From assembly GCA_963747105.1 (NCBI GenBank), contig CAVVEC010000001.1, forward strand, positions 496,001-560,000: a stretch of 64,000 bases of DNA. The letters run 5' to 3'. The stretch comes from CAVVEC01 sp963747105. GTDB taxonomy: Bacteria > Acidobacteriota > Terriglobia > Terriglobales > Acidobacteriaceae. Positions within the stretch are counted from its first letter, which is position 1. Each line of letters starts with the position of its first letter. The position numbers and the translations under genes were made by a program. A model generated the notes under the pieces. It did not search any database. It was given only the letters and a program-made list of their open reading frames with translations, and was not told where the DNA came from. This document shows positions 1 through 8,983 of this stretch, piece after piece.

Positions 1-86
1 AAATGCCACTAGGTCTGCCAACAGATCTTCAGCTTCGTCGTCCGGTCTTCTGTGTGAAGGGTGAAAGATTACCTGCTTGAAGTCAA

Positions 87-164
87 TTAAGCCGTGCGCG
101 TGCGAATCAGGTCGAGAACGTCTTCGCGCGTAATCTCGGCAACGAGCTTGCCCTGTAATGCCAT
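87..164 (-). CDS. Possible remnant of a CBS-domain C-terminus
   Basis: A 25-residue reading frame on the minus strand reads MALQGKLVAEITREDVLDLI and then RTRTA before a TAA stop. The pattern G-K-L-V-x-x-I-T-R-E-D-V-L-x-L-I resembles the last strand and helix of a CBS domain, such as those that end some M50 site-2 proteases. No clear ribosome binding site precedes the ATG. It may be a decayed gene end or the tail of a frameshifted gene. The identification rests only on this short motif. Confidence 0.25.
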   Translation of the reverse strand: MALQGKLVAEITREDVLDLIRTRTA

Positions 165-391
165 TTGACAGCTAACCTTACTGTATTTCCGTCATTCGGG
201 ACACTATCTTTGCCTCAAAACCGGCCCCGTGGCCCGAAATGGTCCGGCGTCGCGTACTACCGCCATCGAGTGTCCCACCAGAGAAGCCCGGCAACTTTCA
301 CTCGAACATTCTTCTCTCACCGACAAAAACACACGGCAAGGCGTATGATTCTCTCGCCGTTTCAATCAACTTCACTTTGAGGAGATTCACC

Positions 392-823
392 ATGAAGAGG
401 CTCTATTGTCTCGTCGCGTTCGTGTTCTTGCTCGCTCCTGCAGTCCTGGCTCAGGAACACTACACCGAAGGCCCGGTCTGGCGCGTGCAACTCATTCGGG
501 TAAGGCCCACCGGCATGGACGCTTATCTCACCACGCTTCGCCAGTCCACCAAACCCCTGCTCGATGAAGAGAAACGCCAGGGAACGATTGTGGATTACAA
601 GGTCTTCTTCAAAGAAACCAAACACGACCCGCAAGATTGGGACATCTGCGTGGCGGTCGAATACAAAAACCATGCGGCCATGGACGGCCTCGCCGCCAAA
701 GGCGAAATGGTTCGCGACAAGATCATGGGGGGCAAACAACCCGCCCAGCAACTCGCGGAGAAACGCGCTGAAATCCGCGAAATCATCAGCTCGGAAGTGC
801 TGGAAGAAATTTTCCTCAAATAG
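392..823 (+). CDS. Small secreted protein of unknown function
   Basis: The protein has 143 residues. It starts with a typical signal peptide: Lys-Arg, then a hydrophobic run LVAFVFLLAPAVLA, with probable cleavage after AVLA before QEHY. The ATG is preceded by GAGGAG at a normal distance, which is why this start was chosen over an upstream in-frame methionine. The mature part is rich in charged residues and ends in a predicted amphipathic helix. The central alternation of short strands and helices could fit a ferredoxin-like dimeric alpha/beta barrel, but no signature motif is visible. It stands alone, and function is unknown. The export prediction is firm; the fold is a guess. Confidence 0.75.
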   Translation: MKRLYCLVAFVFLLAPAVLAQEHYTEGPVWRVQLIRVRPTGMDAYLTTLRQSTKPLLDEEKRQGTIVDYKVFFKETKHDPQDWDICVAVEYKNHAAMDGLAAKGEMVRDKIMGGKQPAQQLAEKRAEIREIISSEVLEEIFLK

Positions 824-850
824 AAGTGGACGGTTTGCTCGTGTGTGGGG

Positions 851-895
851 GGCCGGGTCGGAGCTGGTCCTGAGCGCAGTCGCAGGGACCCGGCC
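851..895. terminator. Hairpin downstream of two convergent genes
   Basis: The arms GGCCGGGTC and GACCCGGCC are perfect 9-base complements separated by 27 bases. The structure sits between the ends of two convergent genes, so it may end transcription from both sides. There is no T tract, so it could also be a repeat element. Confidence 0.3.
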
Positions 896-959
896 ATGTT
901 ATGCGATCCGTTATCTGCGGGAAGAGCCCCTGGTCAGGCTGCTCGCTGCGGCTTCGACA

Positions 960-1325
960 TCACCTTTCGCTGCGATGGACAGTCTCGGGCGAAAACGCCG
1001 GCAGGCACACGGCAACATACTCGGCCCCGTCTTCGAATGGCGTCGAGTATTGCACCCACTCCCCTCGATGCGCGATCACCGCCTGGCCGGCCCGCACATC
1101 CATTTGTCCATGCTCGTGGCGCACGCGCACCACGCCTTTGAGGACAATGGTAAACTCGTCGAACTCCGGAGCCTGTCTGGGCTCTTCCCATCCCTCAGGA
1201 CTGTGCATGTGGGCGACACTCACCGCCGAAGTATCCGAGTTCACCCGTCCGATGTATTCATCAATCAGCTTGGGCTTGTTCCCAGCCGAACGGATGCGGG
1301 TGGGTTGGGAAATCAGCGTAGGCAT
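960..1325 (-). CDS. Cupin-domain protein
   Basis: A 121-residue protein made almost entirely of one cupin beta-barrel. The stretch EFDEFTIVLKGVVRVRHEHG (about residues 54-73) is the first cupin motif, and the following V-R-A-G-Q-A-V-I-A-H-R-G-E pattern is the usual turn and gly-rich strand before the second motif. The metal-binding histidines of the first motif are partly replaced, so metal binding is uncertain. The ATG is preceded by AGGAG in the antisense direction. Small single-domain cupins bind sugars or small metabolites or act as isomerases; the substrate cannot be read from sequence. It lies downstream of the sugar-binding-protein homologue on the same strand, about 210 bases away. 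Confidence 0.75.
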   Translation of the reverse strand: MPTLISQPTRIRSAGNKPKLIDEYIGRVNSDTSAVSVAHMHSPEGWEEPRQAPEFDEFTIVLKGVVRVRHEHGQMDVRAGQAVIAHRGEWVQYSTPFEDGAEYVAVCLPAFSPETVHRSER

Positions 1326-1422
1326 GGGGTCTCCTTCTAACTAGGATCACTGTAGCCGAGAAATCCCAAATGCGGAAGGATGCACATCCGAGTATTGCGG
1401 GGCGGTAGAAATGACCGGACAA

Positions 1423-1440
1423 AAGTGATACAAGTGATAC
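1423..1440. promoter_or_regulatory. Tandem 9-base direct repeat upstream of the cupin gene
   Basis: AAGTGATAC occurs twice head to tail with no gap. It lies about 100 bases upstream of the cupin start, on the side expected for control of that gene. Tandem half-sites like this can be bound by response regulators, but nothing in the sequence identifies the protein. Confidence 0.3.
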
Positions 1441-1535
1441 TCTGTGGGCGGTCTCTGTGCTTGGTATGCGGTGGCCGGACGCGGCCTGCCAACTCCCCCA
1501 CTTCGGGGCCGCCCCTTTCCCTCGGTGGTGCTGGC

Positions 1536-2478
1536 TCAGGCCCTTCCCGCTGAGAGCGCGCGCGTTCTTTCCGCTTGGGCCGTGGTCAATACTTCAATTG
1601 CGGGATACCACACCGGCACGGTTAGAGTTCGCTCCGGCGGCATCGAGCCGGCTTGGATAGCCTGCACCAGCATCTCCAGGGCTTTCCCCGCATTCGGTGG
1701 CACATAGATCGTGGCCGCCAGCAATCCCTGCGCACCCACGCCTGCCCGCTGTTCGGAAGACCATCGCAACCGAGGAAGGGCAAACTTCAGCCAGCGGTCT
1801 CTCGCTTCGGTATTTAATATTTCCTTGAAGGCCTTCCGTGCGCCCAGCGCCATGGAATCGTCCTGGGCGGCGATCATGTCCAATGGCGTCTGCTGCGACG
1901 TAGACAATCGCAGCCAGGAACTGACCGTCCGGTGCGCGCTGGCCTCGGTCCACTGCGCCTTCATCAGTTTCAGTTGCACGTCGGACGGTTTGGTTTCGTA
2001 CATGCCGGAGTCCGCTGCTTGGCTGCCAGACTTTCCGAGGGACCCTGAATATATAGGACTGACTCCGCCGTTGGGCAGGAGCGCGGCCAATTGCCGTCCC
2101 TGGATGCGGCCAATTTCTTCGTGGTCCGAAGTAATGGAAAAAGCCGGAATCCGGTACGTCTTGCGCAGTTCATGGAGGTATTCCGCATCGCGATTTAAAA
2201 CTACCCACCCGATGCCGGCGATGGCCGCGGCGCGCGCCACGTGCGGCAGCGCCGTCCCACCCACCGGTTCGAAGATAATCCCGTCGGGATGCGAATCCGA
2301 GCGCGACTGAATGACTTTCAGCAGTTGCTGGCTCTGGGTAATGGAGTCGTTGTCTGCATGGATGACTCTGCACGGCGACGCCCAGGCGCTTGGCGGCTTC
2401 CTCGGCCGCGGCAGCTTGTTCCATCTGGTAGTCGTTGTCGTCGTTAGTAAGAGAGAGAATGAAATTCAATTTCTTCAT
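1536..2478 (-). CDS. Periplasmic-binding-protein-like sugar-binding protein (one frameshift)
   Basis: The protein belongs to the periplasmic-binding-protein type I fold used by LacI-family regulators and sugar ABC transporter binding proteins. It starts MKKLNFILSLTNDDNDYQ, the first strand and ligand loop, and continues with a conserved D-x-x-T-Q-S-Q-Q-L-L helix. Later come PDGIIFEPVG-type and IGWVVLNRD-type strands, then E-E-I-G-R-I-Q-G-R-Q, typical of the hinge region. No signal peptide and no helix-turn-helix domain are visible, so it is neither a classic exported binding protein nor a complete LacI regulator. It may be a cytoplasmic sensor. One extra base near position 2367 splits it between codons for AVQ and VIH; the two parts join into a continuous fold of about 314 residues. 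Confidence 0.7.
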
Positions 2479-2588
2479 GACAAAAAGCCCGCTACCCGAA
2501 TCATATCCTGTGCTCGAAGAGCGGGTCATGGTGACCAGGAGTAACCGGGAACGCGAGTGCTACAATGCGCCGCATCTGGAGAAACATC

Positions 2589-3405
2589 ATGCGCAACGCT
2601 TCTAATCGCACCCGTATTGCTGATATTTTGCACCTGTTGGGGCTGGCCGCAAGCGAAACTCTCCGTGCACTGGGAGGAACTCACCGCAGCCGACTTCCGT
2701 TCGGCGATCGAGCAGTCGAAGGGCGCCTGCCTTCTGCCGTTTGGCACCTGGAAAAGCATGGCCCGCATTTACCGCTGGGCACGGACCTGCTCAAAGTCCG
2801 TTATGGTTGCCTTGCGAGCTGCCGAACAGGAGTACTCGGTGGTGTTTCCCGAGTATTACTTCGGCCAGATCTTCGAAGCACGGCATGAGCCGGGTACTAT
2901 CGCCTACAGCACCCATCTGCAGTTGGAGTTGTTGCAGGAAACCACCGACGAAATGGCGCGCAACGGGTGCAAGAAGGTGATCATCGTGAACGGACACGGC
3001 GGAAACGAAAATCTGCTTCCGTTCTTCGCCCAAACGCAACTGGAAAAGCCGCACGACTATGTGGTTTATGTCCTGGGACTGGTTGGAGCCCCTCCCGGCG
3101 GGCCGCCAAAGAAGACTTCGGGAGCTGATATGCATGCCGGCGAATCAGAGACCTCGAAGATGATGGTCTCGAATCCGGATCTGGTGCGCATAGACCGGGC
3201 CAAGAGCGAATCGGGAGCCGATCAGGCGCGATTGAAATTGCCGGATACCCTCTACACCGCCATCTGGTGGTACGCACGATTCCCCAGTCACTATGCCGGC
3301 GACGGTTCGGCCGCAACCCGTGAGCGCGGGGAGTTTGAAATGAACGCCTGGCAGGATGCGATCGAGACTGCCATCCGAGCGGTCAAGGCGGACGGGAGAG
3401 CCTGA
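2589..3405 (+). CDS. Creatininase-family amidohydrolase, exported (frameshifts)
   Basis: A creatininase/FAPy-deformylase-family metal hydrolase, recognised by the segments WEELTAADF, EKHGPHLPLGTDLL (metal-binding H and D), and KKVIIVNGHGGNENLL with the NGHGGN signature. D-M-H-A-G-E-S-E-T-S matches the second conserved metal-binding block. The family cleaves cyclic amides and related C-N bonds. The first residues in the next frame, T-L-L-I-A-P-V-L-L-I-F-C, look like a signal peptide or lipoprotein leader. Three single-base indels are needed: one just after the ATG, and a compensating pair around positions 2745 and 2802 that encloses the HGPHLPLGTD block. Because that block is the most conserved part of the family, sequencing error is the likely cause. 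Confidence 0.8.
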
Positions 3406-3519
3406 AGCTGCAAAACGAATTCTTCGAGAAAGCCATCCACCCTTAGACACGCAGCCCTGACGACTATTCTGGTGGCGTCCGACGCCGGGGGGCCCGTGCT
3501 ACAATCCGGCACTTTACCA

Positions 3520-4689
3520 ATGTCTGTGACCGCACCGATCGCGACCGCCGGATCTGCTGGTAAGCCGCCGATCCCGTCTTCTGCACGGTTGATGTCCCTC
3601 GACGTGTTTCGTGGCGCGACCATCGCCGGCATGATCCTGGTCAACAATCCTGGTGACGAACTCGCGACTTATTGGCCTCTCAAACATGCGGAATGGAACG
3701 GATGGACGCCGACTGATCTGGTCTTTCCTTTCTTTCTGTTCATCGTCGGCGTTTCGATGGCGTTTTCTTTGAGCTCCCGATTGAAGCGCGGTGATTCCCG
3801 GCCAAAGCTTTTTGCTCACGTGCTCTGGCGCGGCCTGATTTTATTTGCTCTCGGTCTGTTTCTGAACGGATTCCCCAACCAGTATCAATTGGCGTCGTGG
3901 CGTGTTTACGGAGTTTTGCAACGGATCGCGATCTGCTATGTGATATCGGCGATTCTAGCGTTGTGGTGGAATCGGCGAGGATGGATTTGCGCGATCGTCG
4001 GATGCTTGGCAGGGTACTGGCTTTTGATGCGCTACGTTCCCGTGCCGGGGTTCGGCGTCCCCACACACCACATTCCACTGCTTGATCCCGATCGCAATCT
4101 GGTTGCGTGGCTCGACCGCAAGCTTCTGGCTGGGCACTTGTACGAAGGCACTCGCGACCCTGAAGGTCTCATCAGTACGATACCCGCGATCGCCACCAGC
4201 CTACTCGGCCTCCTGACCGGTGATTGGCTTCGCTCGGGTCGCAGGGTCAAAAGCAAGGCTGTCGGGATGGCGGTCTCCGGATTCATCGGCATTGCCCTGG
4301 GAGAAGTCTTCAATCTCTGGTTCCCCATCAACAAGAAGCTGTGGACGAGTTCCTTCGTGATCCTTACCGCTGGCCTATCCTTGGTAGGTCTTGCGCTTTG
4401 CTATTGGATACTGGATGTCAAGCAACGACGAGGGCGCTGGACGACGCCGTTCGTAGTGTTCGGAACGAACCCCATCGCGGCCTACGTGCTGGCCGAGACG
4501 CTCTCCCACTGTCTGGATCACATACAGGTTGACAGAGGAACCAATTGGCAGGAATTTCTGTATCAGCACCTGTTCGCGCCCCTGGCAAGCCCGCTGCGCG
4601 CCTCGCTGTTGTACGCGCTGGCCTATGTGCTCGTCTGCTGGGTCGCGATGTGGGTTTTGTATCGCAAGGGCATTTTCCTGAAAATCTGA
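3520..4689 (+). CDS. HGSNAT-like / DUF5009 membrane acyltransferase
   Basis: A 389-residue polytopic membrane protein. Near the N-terminus the motif S-L-D-V-F-R-G-A-T-I-A-G-M-I-L-V-N-N is the hallmark of the heparan-alpha-glucosaminide N-acetyltransferase-like family (COG4299, DUF5009). It is followed by W-N-G-W-T-P-T-D-L-V-F-P-F-F-L-F-I-V-G. About ten hydrophobic segments are spread along the rest. The GTNP-I-A-A-Y-V motif near the C-terminus is also typical. Bacterial members are thought to transfer acyl groups to extracytoplasmic sugars; the substrate here is unknown. The start MSVTAP was chosen over an upstream GTG because the first 16 residues of the longer form look non-coding. It is a single gene, followed by a palindromic repeat. 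Confidence 0.85.
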   Translation: MSVTAPIATAGSAGKPPIPSSARLMSLDVFRGATIAGMILVNNPGDELATYWPLKHAEWNGWTPTDLVFPFFLFIVGVSMAFSLSSRLKRGDSRPKLFAHVLWRGLILFALGLFLNGFPNQYQLASWRVYGVLQRIAICYVISAILALWWNRRGWICAIVGCLAGYWLLMRYVPVPGFGVPTHHIPLLDPDRNLVAWLDRKLLAGHLYEGTRDPEGLISTIPAIATSLLGLLTGDWLRSGRRVKSKAVGMAVSGFIGIALGEVFNLWFPINKKLWTSSFVILTAGLSLVGLALCYWILDVKQRRGRWTTPFVVFGTNPIAAYVLAETLSHCLDHIQVDRGTNWQEFLYQHLFAPLASPLRASLLYALAYVLVCWVAMWVLYRKGIFLKI

Positions 4690-4730
4690 CCAGGCCTCGG
4701 TAGTGTCCCAGGTGGCTCTGTGCCCGGTTT

Positions 4731-4846
4731 CTCCACGCACTCTGCGGCTGTTCTCTTCGCGATTTTAAGACTTTGTGTTTCGCCGAAGTCTCGTCAAAAA
4801 CCTCGAAGCGCGGAGACCGCTGAGATCAGCCGCAGAGTGCGTGGAG
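4731..4846. repeat. Palindromic repeat element, family A copy 1
   Basis: The ends are a perfect 20-base inverted repeat (4731-4750 and 4827-4846). The centre carries CGCCGAAGTCTCGTC flanked by A/T-rich sequence. A second diverged copy lies at 56934-57053 with the same order of blocks. This fills most of the 335-base gap between the membrane acyltransferase and the TPR gene. It looks like a non-autonomous mobile or REP-type element. Confidence 0.7.
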
Positions 4847-5024
4847 ACAGCAAATCGTTTCTGAGGAATCTTCGATCTGCCGCAATTGCAAGACTGCCGG
4901 GCCTTATTTGAACAAAACCCCAACCACCAATCCTTGGGCAGGTAACTTGGGTAACATTGGCCGGCCCTGAAGCTGGTGGTACGCTCCTCTTTTGAGCAAT
5001 AAATCAGCATTTTCCGGGGGACAA

Positions 5025-6501
5025 ATGCTTCGCCGCTGGTGCGTCTGTGTGTTCCTGTATTTTCGTCCTCGCTCGCCCTCGCCGGGTGATCCAGTCAGCC
5101 CCATCCCGTCAAAAGGCGAATACTCAGCGAAGCTGCCAATCACGACATTCTCAGCACCGGCCCGCAAAAGCTTTGACAAGGCCATGCGCGATTTCGAGCA
5201 GTACCGCTATCCGGAGATGCTTGAGGATCTGCGAGCTGCAACCAAAGCCGATCCGAAATTTGCCCAGGCCTTCATCCTCCTCGCCCGGCAAAGCGGCGAC
5301 CCGGCGGAGCAGTCCGGGGCGCGCAGGCGCGCCAAACAACTGGCGCTCACCGCAAGCCCCGGTGAGCAGCCTGCTGATTCGCTGGCTGGCTGGCGCGCAG
5401 GAGAACAATTACATCCCGGCGATTGCCGCCATGAATGACCTGTTGGCGGAGTATCCGCAAGACCAGCGCCTGCTATTCCTGGCAGGGGACTGGCTGGTCG
5501 ACCAGCAACGTTATGAGCAAGCTGTGACGGTGCTGGAGCGTGCAGTAGCCATTTACCCCGATTACGCGGCGGCCCTGAATGACTAGCCTACGCTTACGCG
5601 GACAGGGAAACTTCGAGAAAGCTTTCGCGGCCATGGACCGCTACGTCGCGCTGGAGCCCGATCAGCCCAACCCGCACGATTCTTATGGCGAGATTCTGCG
5701 AATGGCGGGCAAGTTCGATGCCGCGCTCGAACAGTACCGCATGAGCATCCGCATCGATCCCAATTTTGGCTCGGAACTGGGCGTCGCCGACACCTACGCG
5801 GTGATGGGCAAGGAAGGGGAAGCCCGCGAGGAGTATGAGCGCGCCATCGTTTTCGCCGGAAGCGAGAGTGACAAGGTCCAGCGGGAGCTGCAATCGGCAG
5901 TGACCTGGATCCGCGAGGACAATCGCAAACATGCGGAGAAAGCTCTGGGCGATGTTGCCAAACATGCTCACGCCGCGGGACTGGCGCGGTTGGAGGCCGA
6001 AGCGCACCGGATTCTCGCTATGTACGAACCCGATCCCAAAGCGGCCGTAAAACACTTGCAGGCCGCCCAGAGTGCGTTGCAGGAGCAACACGAAATTTCC
6101 GCCAGCGACCGCAACGAGAAACTGGCCAGCATCCTGCGCGTGCGCGCGGTGCGTCGGCCGAGGCTCAAGATTTTGACTCCGCCGCCAAAGCAGTGCAGCA
6201 ACTGGAAAGCATGGCGGCCAAGAGCCGGAGCCAGGCTATCCAGATTGGCTATCACGGAGCGGCGGGCGCGGTGCTGATGGCACAGAGAAAGTTCTCGGAG
6301 GCTATCCCCCATCTCGAGGAAGGCTCCAGCGATCCCCTGTCAATGCGGCTCTTGTGGCGAGCTTACGCCAGCACCGAAGCCACGACCGACGCTCAGGCCA
6401 TAGCCTCGAAGTTGGCCGCGCTGAACGTGCCCACGGTCGAGCAGGCGCTGGTGGTTCCGCCATTCCGCGCCAGCCTGGTCAGCCAGGCGGGGCAGCCCTA
6501 G
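5025..6501 (+). CDS. Tetratricopeptide-repeat protein, probably exported (frameshifts)
   Basis: The coding signal runs through three frames, so at least four indels are present. Joined, it gives about 490 residues of tetratricopeptide repeats. Recognisable units include S-F-D-K-A-M-R-D-F-E-Q-Y, YEQAVTVLERAVAIYPDYAA, FEKAFAAMDRYVALEPDQPN and FDAALEQYRMSIRIDPNFGS. One break is plain at 5584, where AALND is followed by a stop but one base earlier continues LAYAYADRGN. The N-terminus, with a short Arg-Arg start and a hydrophobic stretch, suggests export, but frameshifts obscure it. The gene ends 17 bases before the cyclase-like protein on the same strand, so the two may be cotranscribed. TPR arrays bind other proteins; the partner is unknown. 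Confidence 0.75.
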
Positions 6502-6517
6502 CAAACACACCCTGACC

Positions 6518-8743
6518 ATGCCACGCATCCCTATCTTCAGACTCGGGCACACCGCAGAGGAGATGATTCCTCCGCGCCTGACCGGTTGTACTCCGTCGCT
6601 CTCCCTTGAGGGACTCCAGGTGGGGGTGGACAATCTGCGCCACGACGTTCACCTGGGCCCCAAGTTCGTGGAGCAGGTGCGTTTGCACGTGGCGCGCCTC
6701 ATTGTGCACCACGGCGATGTGGAAGGACTGCTGGCTGCCGAAGCCCCGCAGAAACTACCCGGTAGCCACTTTATAGGATCAAAGAGCCCCGGTCCCAGGT
6801 CGCAAGCCAGGACCGAGCCGTCGGAATTGAAGCCTCTGCTGGCGGAAATGCATGCCGCGGCTCTGAATCGGGCCAAAGCCGACAAAAACCTCGGATTGGA
6901 CCTGTTGGCCCGGGTCGCGATTATCAAGTTCCTGCGCATCGAACTAAATTCACAATTCGCTCAGATCCTGGAACGTTGCCGCATCACCCTGAAGAGCTAC
7001 GAGGGTTTCCGCCAGCAGAAAGCGCTGGAGTATCGCGAGCGAGTCGCGGGTTTCCAGGTGGCCAAGAAAATCATCTTGCGCAAGACTGGGCAGGAACTGT
7101 TTCGCACCCTGCGGGAAATTGAGAAGGAGACCATCGCCCGCACGCGGCGCTCTCTGTTCGGGAACAGTGATGATGAGCAATACAAGCTCTTCCTCACTCC
7201 CCTCGTTTTCACCGACGACGGCTGCGACAACCATCTCAACGCCGAACACTATGTGATGTTGGGCAATTTTGACAGTGACCCCGACCGTTTCACCAATGTC
7301 CGCAGGATTGCCTGGGAATTTCTGGAATCGCTGAACTTGGGACCGGAAGACGACCCGCAACGCGCCATCGATGCCTGGCTCAATGTCCCGGAAAATGCGC
7401 AAGAACTGGTGGGCGGCGGCGTCCCGGATGAGTCCACGAGTGAGGGGCGATCGCAGAAAACCCGCCTGGCAAATTGGGTCGGCCTCCTGGAGCGCGAAAA
7501 ACTCATGGAGCATATCATCGCCTCCTATGAGGTGGTGCCCTTGCTGGCCGAGTACTCACCCCGGATCAATGCTCAACAGCTGAAGAATGCTTTGATCTCG
7601 CGGGACGAGCGCGCGCGCGTCGAAAAGCTGATCGCGGAACACGGCAAAGTGTCGCCCGAAAGCCTGTTCGCCGCGGTCCAGCGGGTGAGCGGCTGCCGCG
7701 GCGCGGAGCGGGCCAAGATGGCGGGACGCTTCCTGCGCGATTTCATGCGTTATCACCGCGATCTGCGCCGCTTGGAAGCGCTGACCGGAGCGCTCGACAG
7801 CGTCAACCTCATCGTGAACGAAAAAATGCGGCAGCTCTCCGCCATGAACGGGACGCTCTACCAGTTCCTGTTGCCGGAGGAACAGAAACCCTCCGAAGAG
7901 AAGGTAACGCGGCACGTGATTATCAAAGCCGACGTTCGCGATTCCTCACGGCTGACGCGATCGCTGCTGGAACGGGAGATGAATCCGGCTTCCTACTTCA
8001 GCCTGAACTTCTATGATCCGGTGAACAAACTTTTGTCCAAGTACGGCGCTGGCAAGGTGTTTCTCGAAGGCGATGCCATCATTCTGGCGATTCTGGAGCG
8101 CGAGGGCGAACCCGGATTGGCCGTCTGCCGCGCCTCCGTGCTGGCGCGCGAGATTGTCGAGATCGTACGCGGGTACAACCAACTGTTAGAGCGGGCGGGG
8201 CTGCCCGGCATCGAGTTGGGAGTCGGAATCTCCTACCAGGATTCTGCGCCCATGTACCTGATGGATGGCGACCAGCGCATCATGATCTCGGACGCGCTCA
8301 ACGAGAGCGACCGCCTGTCGTCCTGCAGCAAACGGGTGCGGAAATCCATGAAACCGTCCGAGACGCCATTCCATGTCTATGCTTTTCAGACGGTGAACGA
8401 TGCACAGCTCGAAGAAAGTCCCGATGACTTCATTCTCAAATACAACGTGAATGGGATCCGCATCAGCGAAGCGGCCTTCCAGCGGATGAAGCAAGAGATC
8501 TCGCTGGAACTCTCTCCCTTGGACCTGCCCAAGGCGGAAGGCGAAGAATTTCATTTATGGAGCGGGTTGGTGCCCATCGGCAACGACATCTTCCGCAAGA
8601 TCATCGTCCGCGGAAGTCGCATGCCGCAAGTCGATCCGCACAGCTTCACCGTGCAGCGTTGGACGGAACGCTGGTACTACGAAGTCTGCTCGAATCCCGC
8701 AATCTACGCCAAGATGGAAGCTAAGGCTAGCGCGGGCAAGTAA
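6518..8743 (+). CDS. Large unknown protein with a divergent class III cyclase-like domain
   Basis: A 741-residue intact protein. Residues about 1-450 match nothing I recognise; they are largely helical and charged, and carry paired helices around QILERCRITLKSYEGF and R-D-F-M-R-Y-H-R-D-L-R-R. From about residue 463 the order of elements follows a class III nucleotidyl cyclase: H-V-I-I-K-A-D-V-R-D-S-S-R-L-T with an aspartate at the first metal position, a long helix, then G-A-G-K-V-F-L-E-G-D-A-I-I-L-A-I and G-V-G-I-S-Y. The late transition-state Asn-Arg pair is not obvious. After the domain there are about 130 more residues. It could make a cyclic nucleotide, or be an inactive sensor derived from a cyclase. 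It follows a TPR gene and precedes a convergent TadZ-like ATPase. Confidence 0.6.
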   Translation: MPRIPIFRLGHTAEEMIPPRLTGCTPSLSLEGLQVGVDNLRHDVHLGPKFVEQVRLHVARLIVHHGDVEGLLAAEAPQKLPGSHFIGSKSPGPRSQARTEPSELKPLLAEMHAAALNRAKADKNLGLDLLARVAIIKFLRIELNSQFAQILERCRITLKSYEGFRQQKALEYRERVAGFQVAKKIILRKTGQELFRTLREIEKETIARTRRSLFGNSDDEQYKLFLTPLVFTDDGCDNHLNAEHYVMLGNFDSDPDRFTNVRRIAWEFLESLNLGPEDDPQRAIDAWLNVPENAQELVGGGVPDESTSEGRSQKTRLANWVGLLEREKLMEHIIASYEVVPLLAEYSPRINAQQLKNALISRDERARVEKLIAEHGKVSPESLFAAVQRVSGCRGAERAKMAGRFLRDFMRYHRDLRRLEALTGALDSVNLIVNEKMRQLSAMNGTLYQFLLPEEQKPSEEKVTRHVIIKADVRDSSRLTRSLLEREMNPASYFSLNFYDPVNKLLSKYGAGKVFLEGDAIILAILEREGEPGLAVCRASVLAREIVEIVRGYNQLLERAGLPGIELGVGISYQDSAPMYLMDGDQRIMISDALNESDRLSSCSKRVRKSMKPSETPFHVYAFQTVNDAQLEESPDDFILKYNVNGIRISEAAFQRMKQEISLELSPLDLPKAEGEEFHLWSGLVPIGNDIFRKIIVRGSRMPQVDPHSFTVQRWTERWYYEVCSNPAIYAKMEAKASAGK

Positions 8744-8870
8744 GGGCTTCAGATCTCAGCTTTTCTGCTTCCGGTCTTGGCCACGCATGAGGCTGTCGTG
8801 CTTGTCGGCAGCTCTTCTCGCAGCACCTTTCTCGAATTGACATTAGCAGGCCGCGGAAGAACTCCGATCT

Positions 8871-8939
8871 TGGGTGGCGCAGCGCTTCAGTGTGTGCGAT
8901 GACTGCTTTCTTATCATTGCGCGCTTTAGCGCCTGAGGA
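8871..8939. repeat. Intergenic repeat, family C copy 1
   Basis: The sequence begins TGGGTGGCGCAGCGCTT and ends GCTTTAGCGCCTGAG. The same frame of bases recurs inside the cydA-cydB gap at 34662-34730. The two ends are partly complementary, so the element can fold into a hairpin. Confidence 0.6.
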
Positions 8940-8983
8940 AGCAAAGGCTGGTTTTCTGCAGCCTGCTACGGCCGGAAGCCGAC

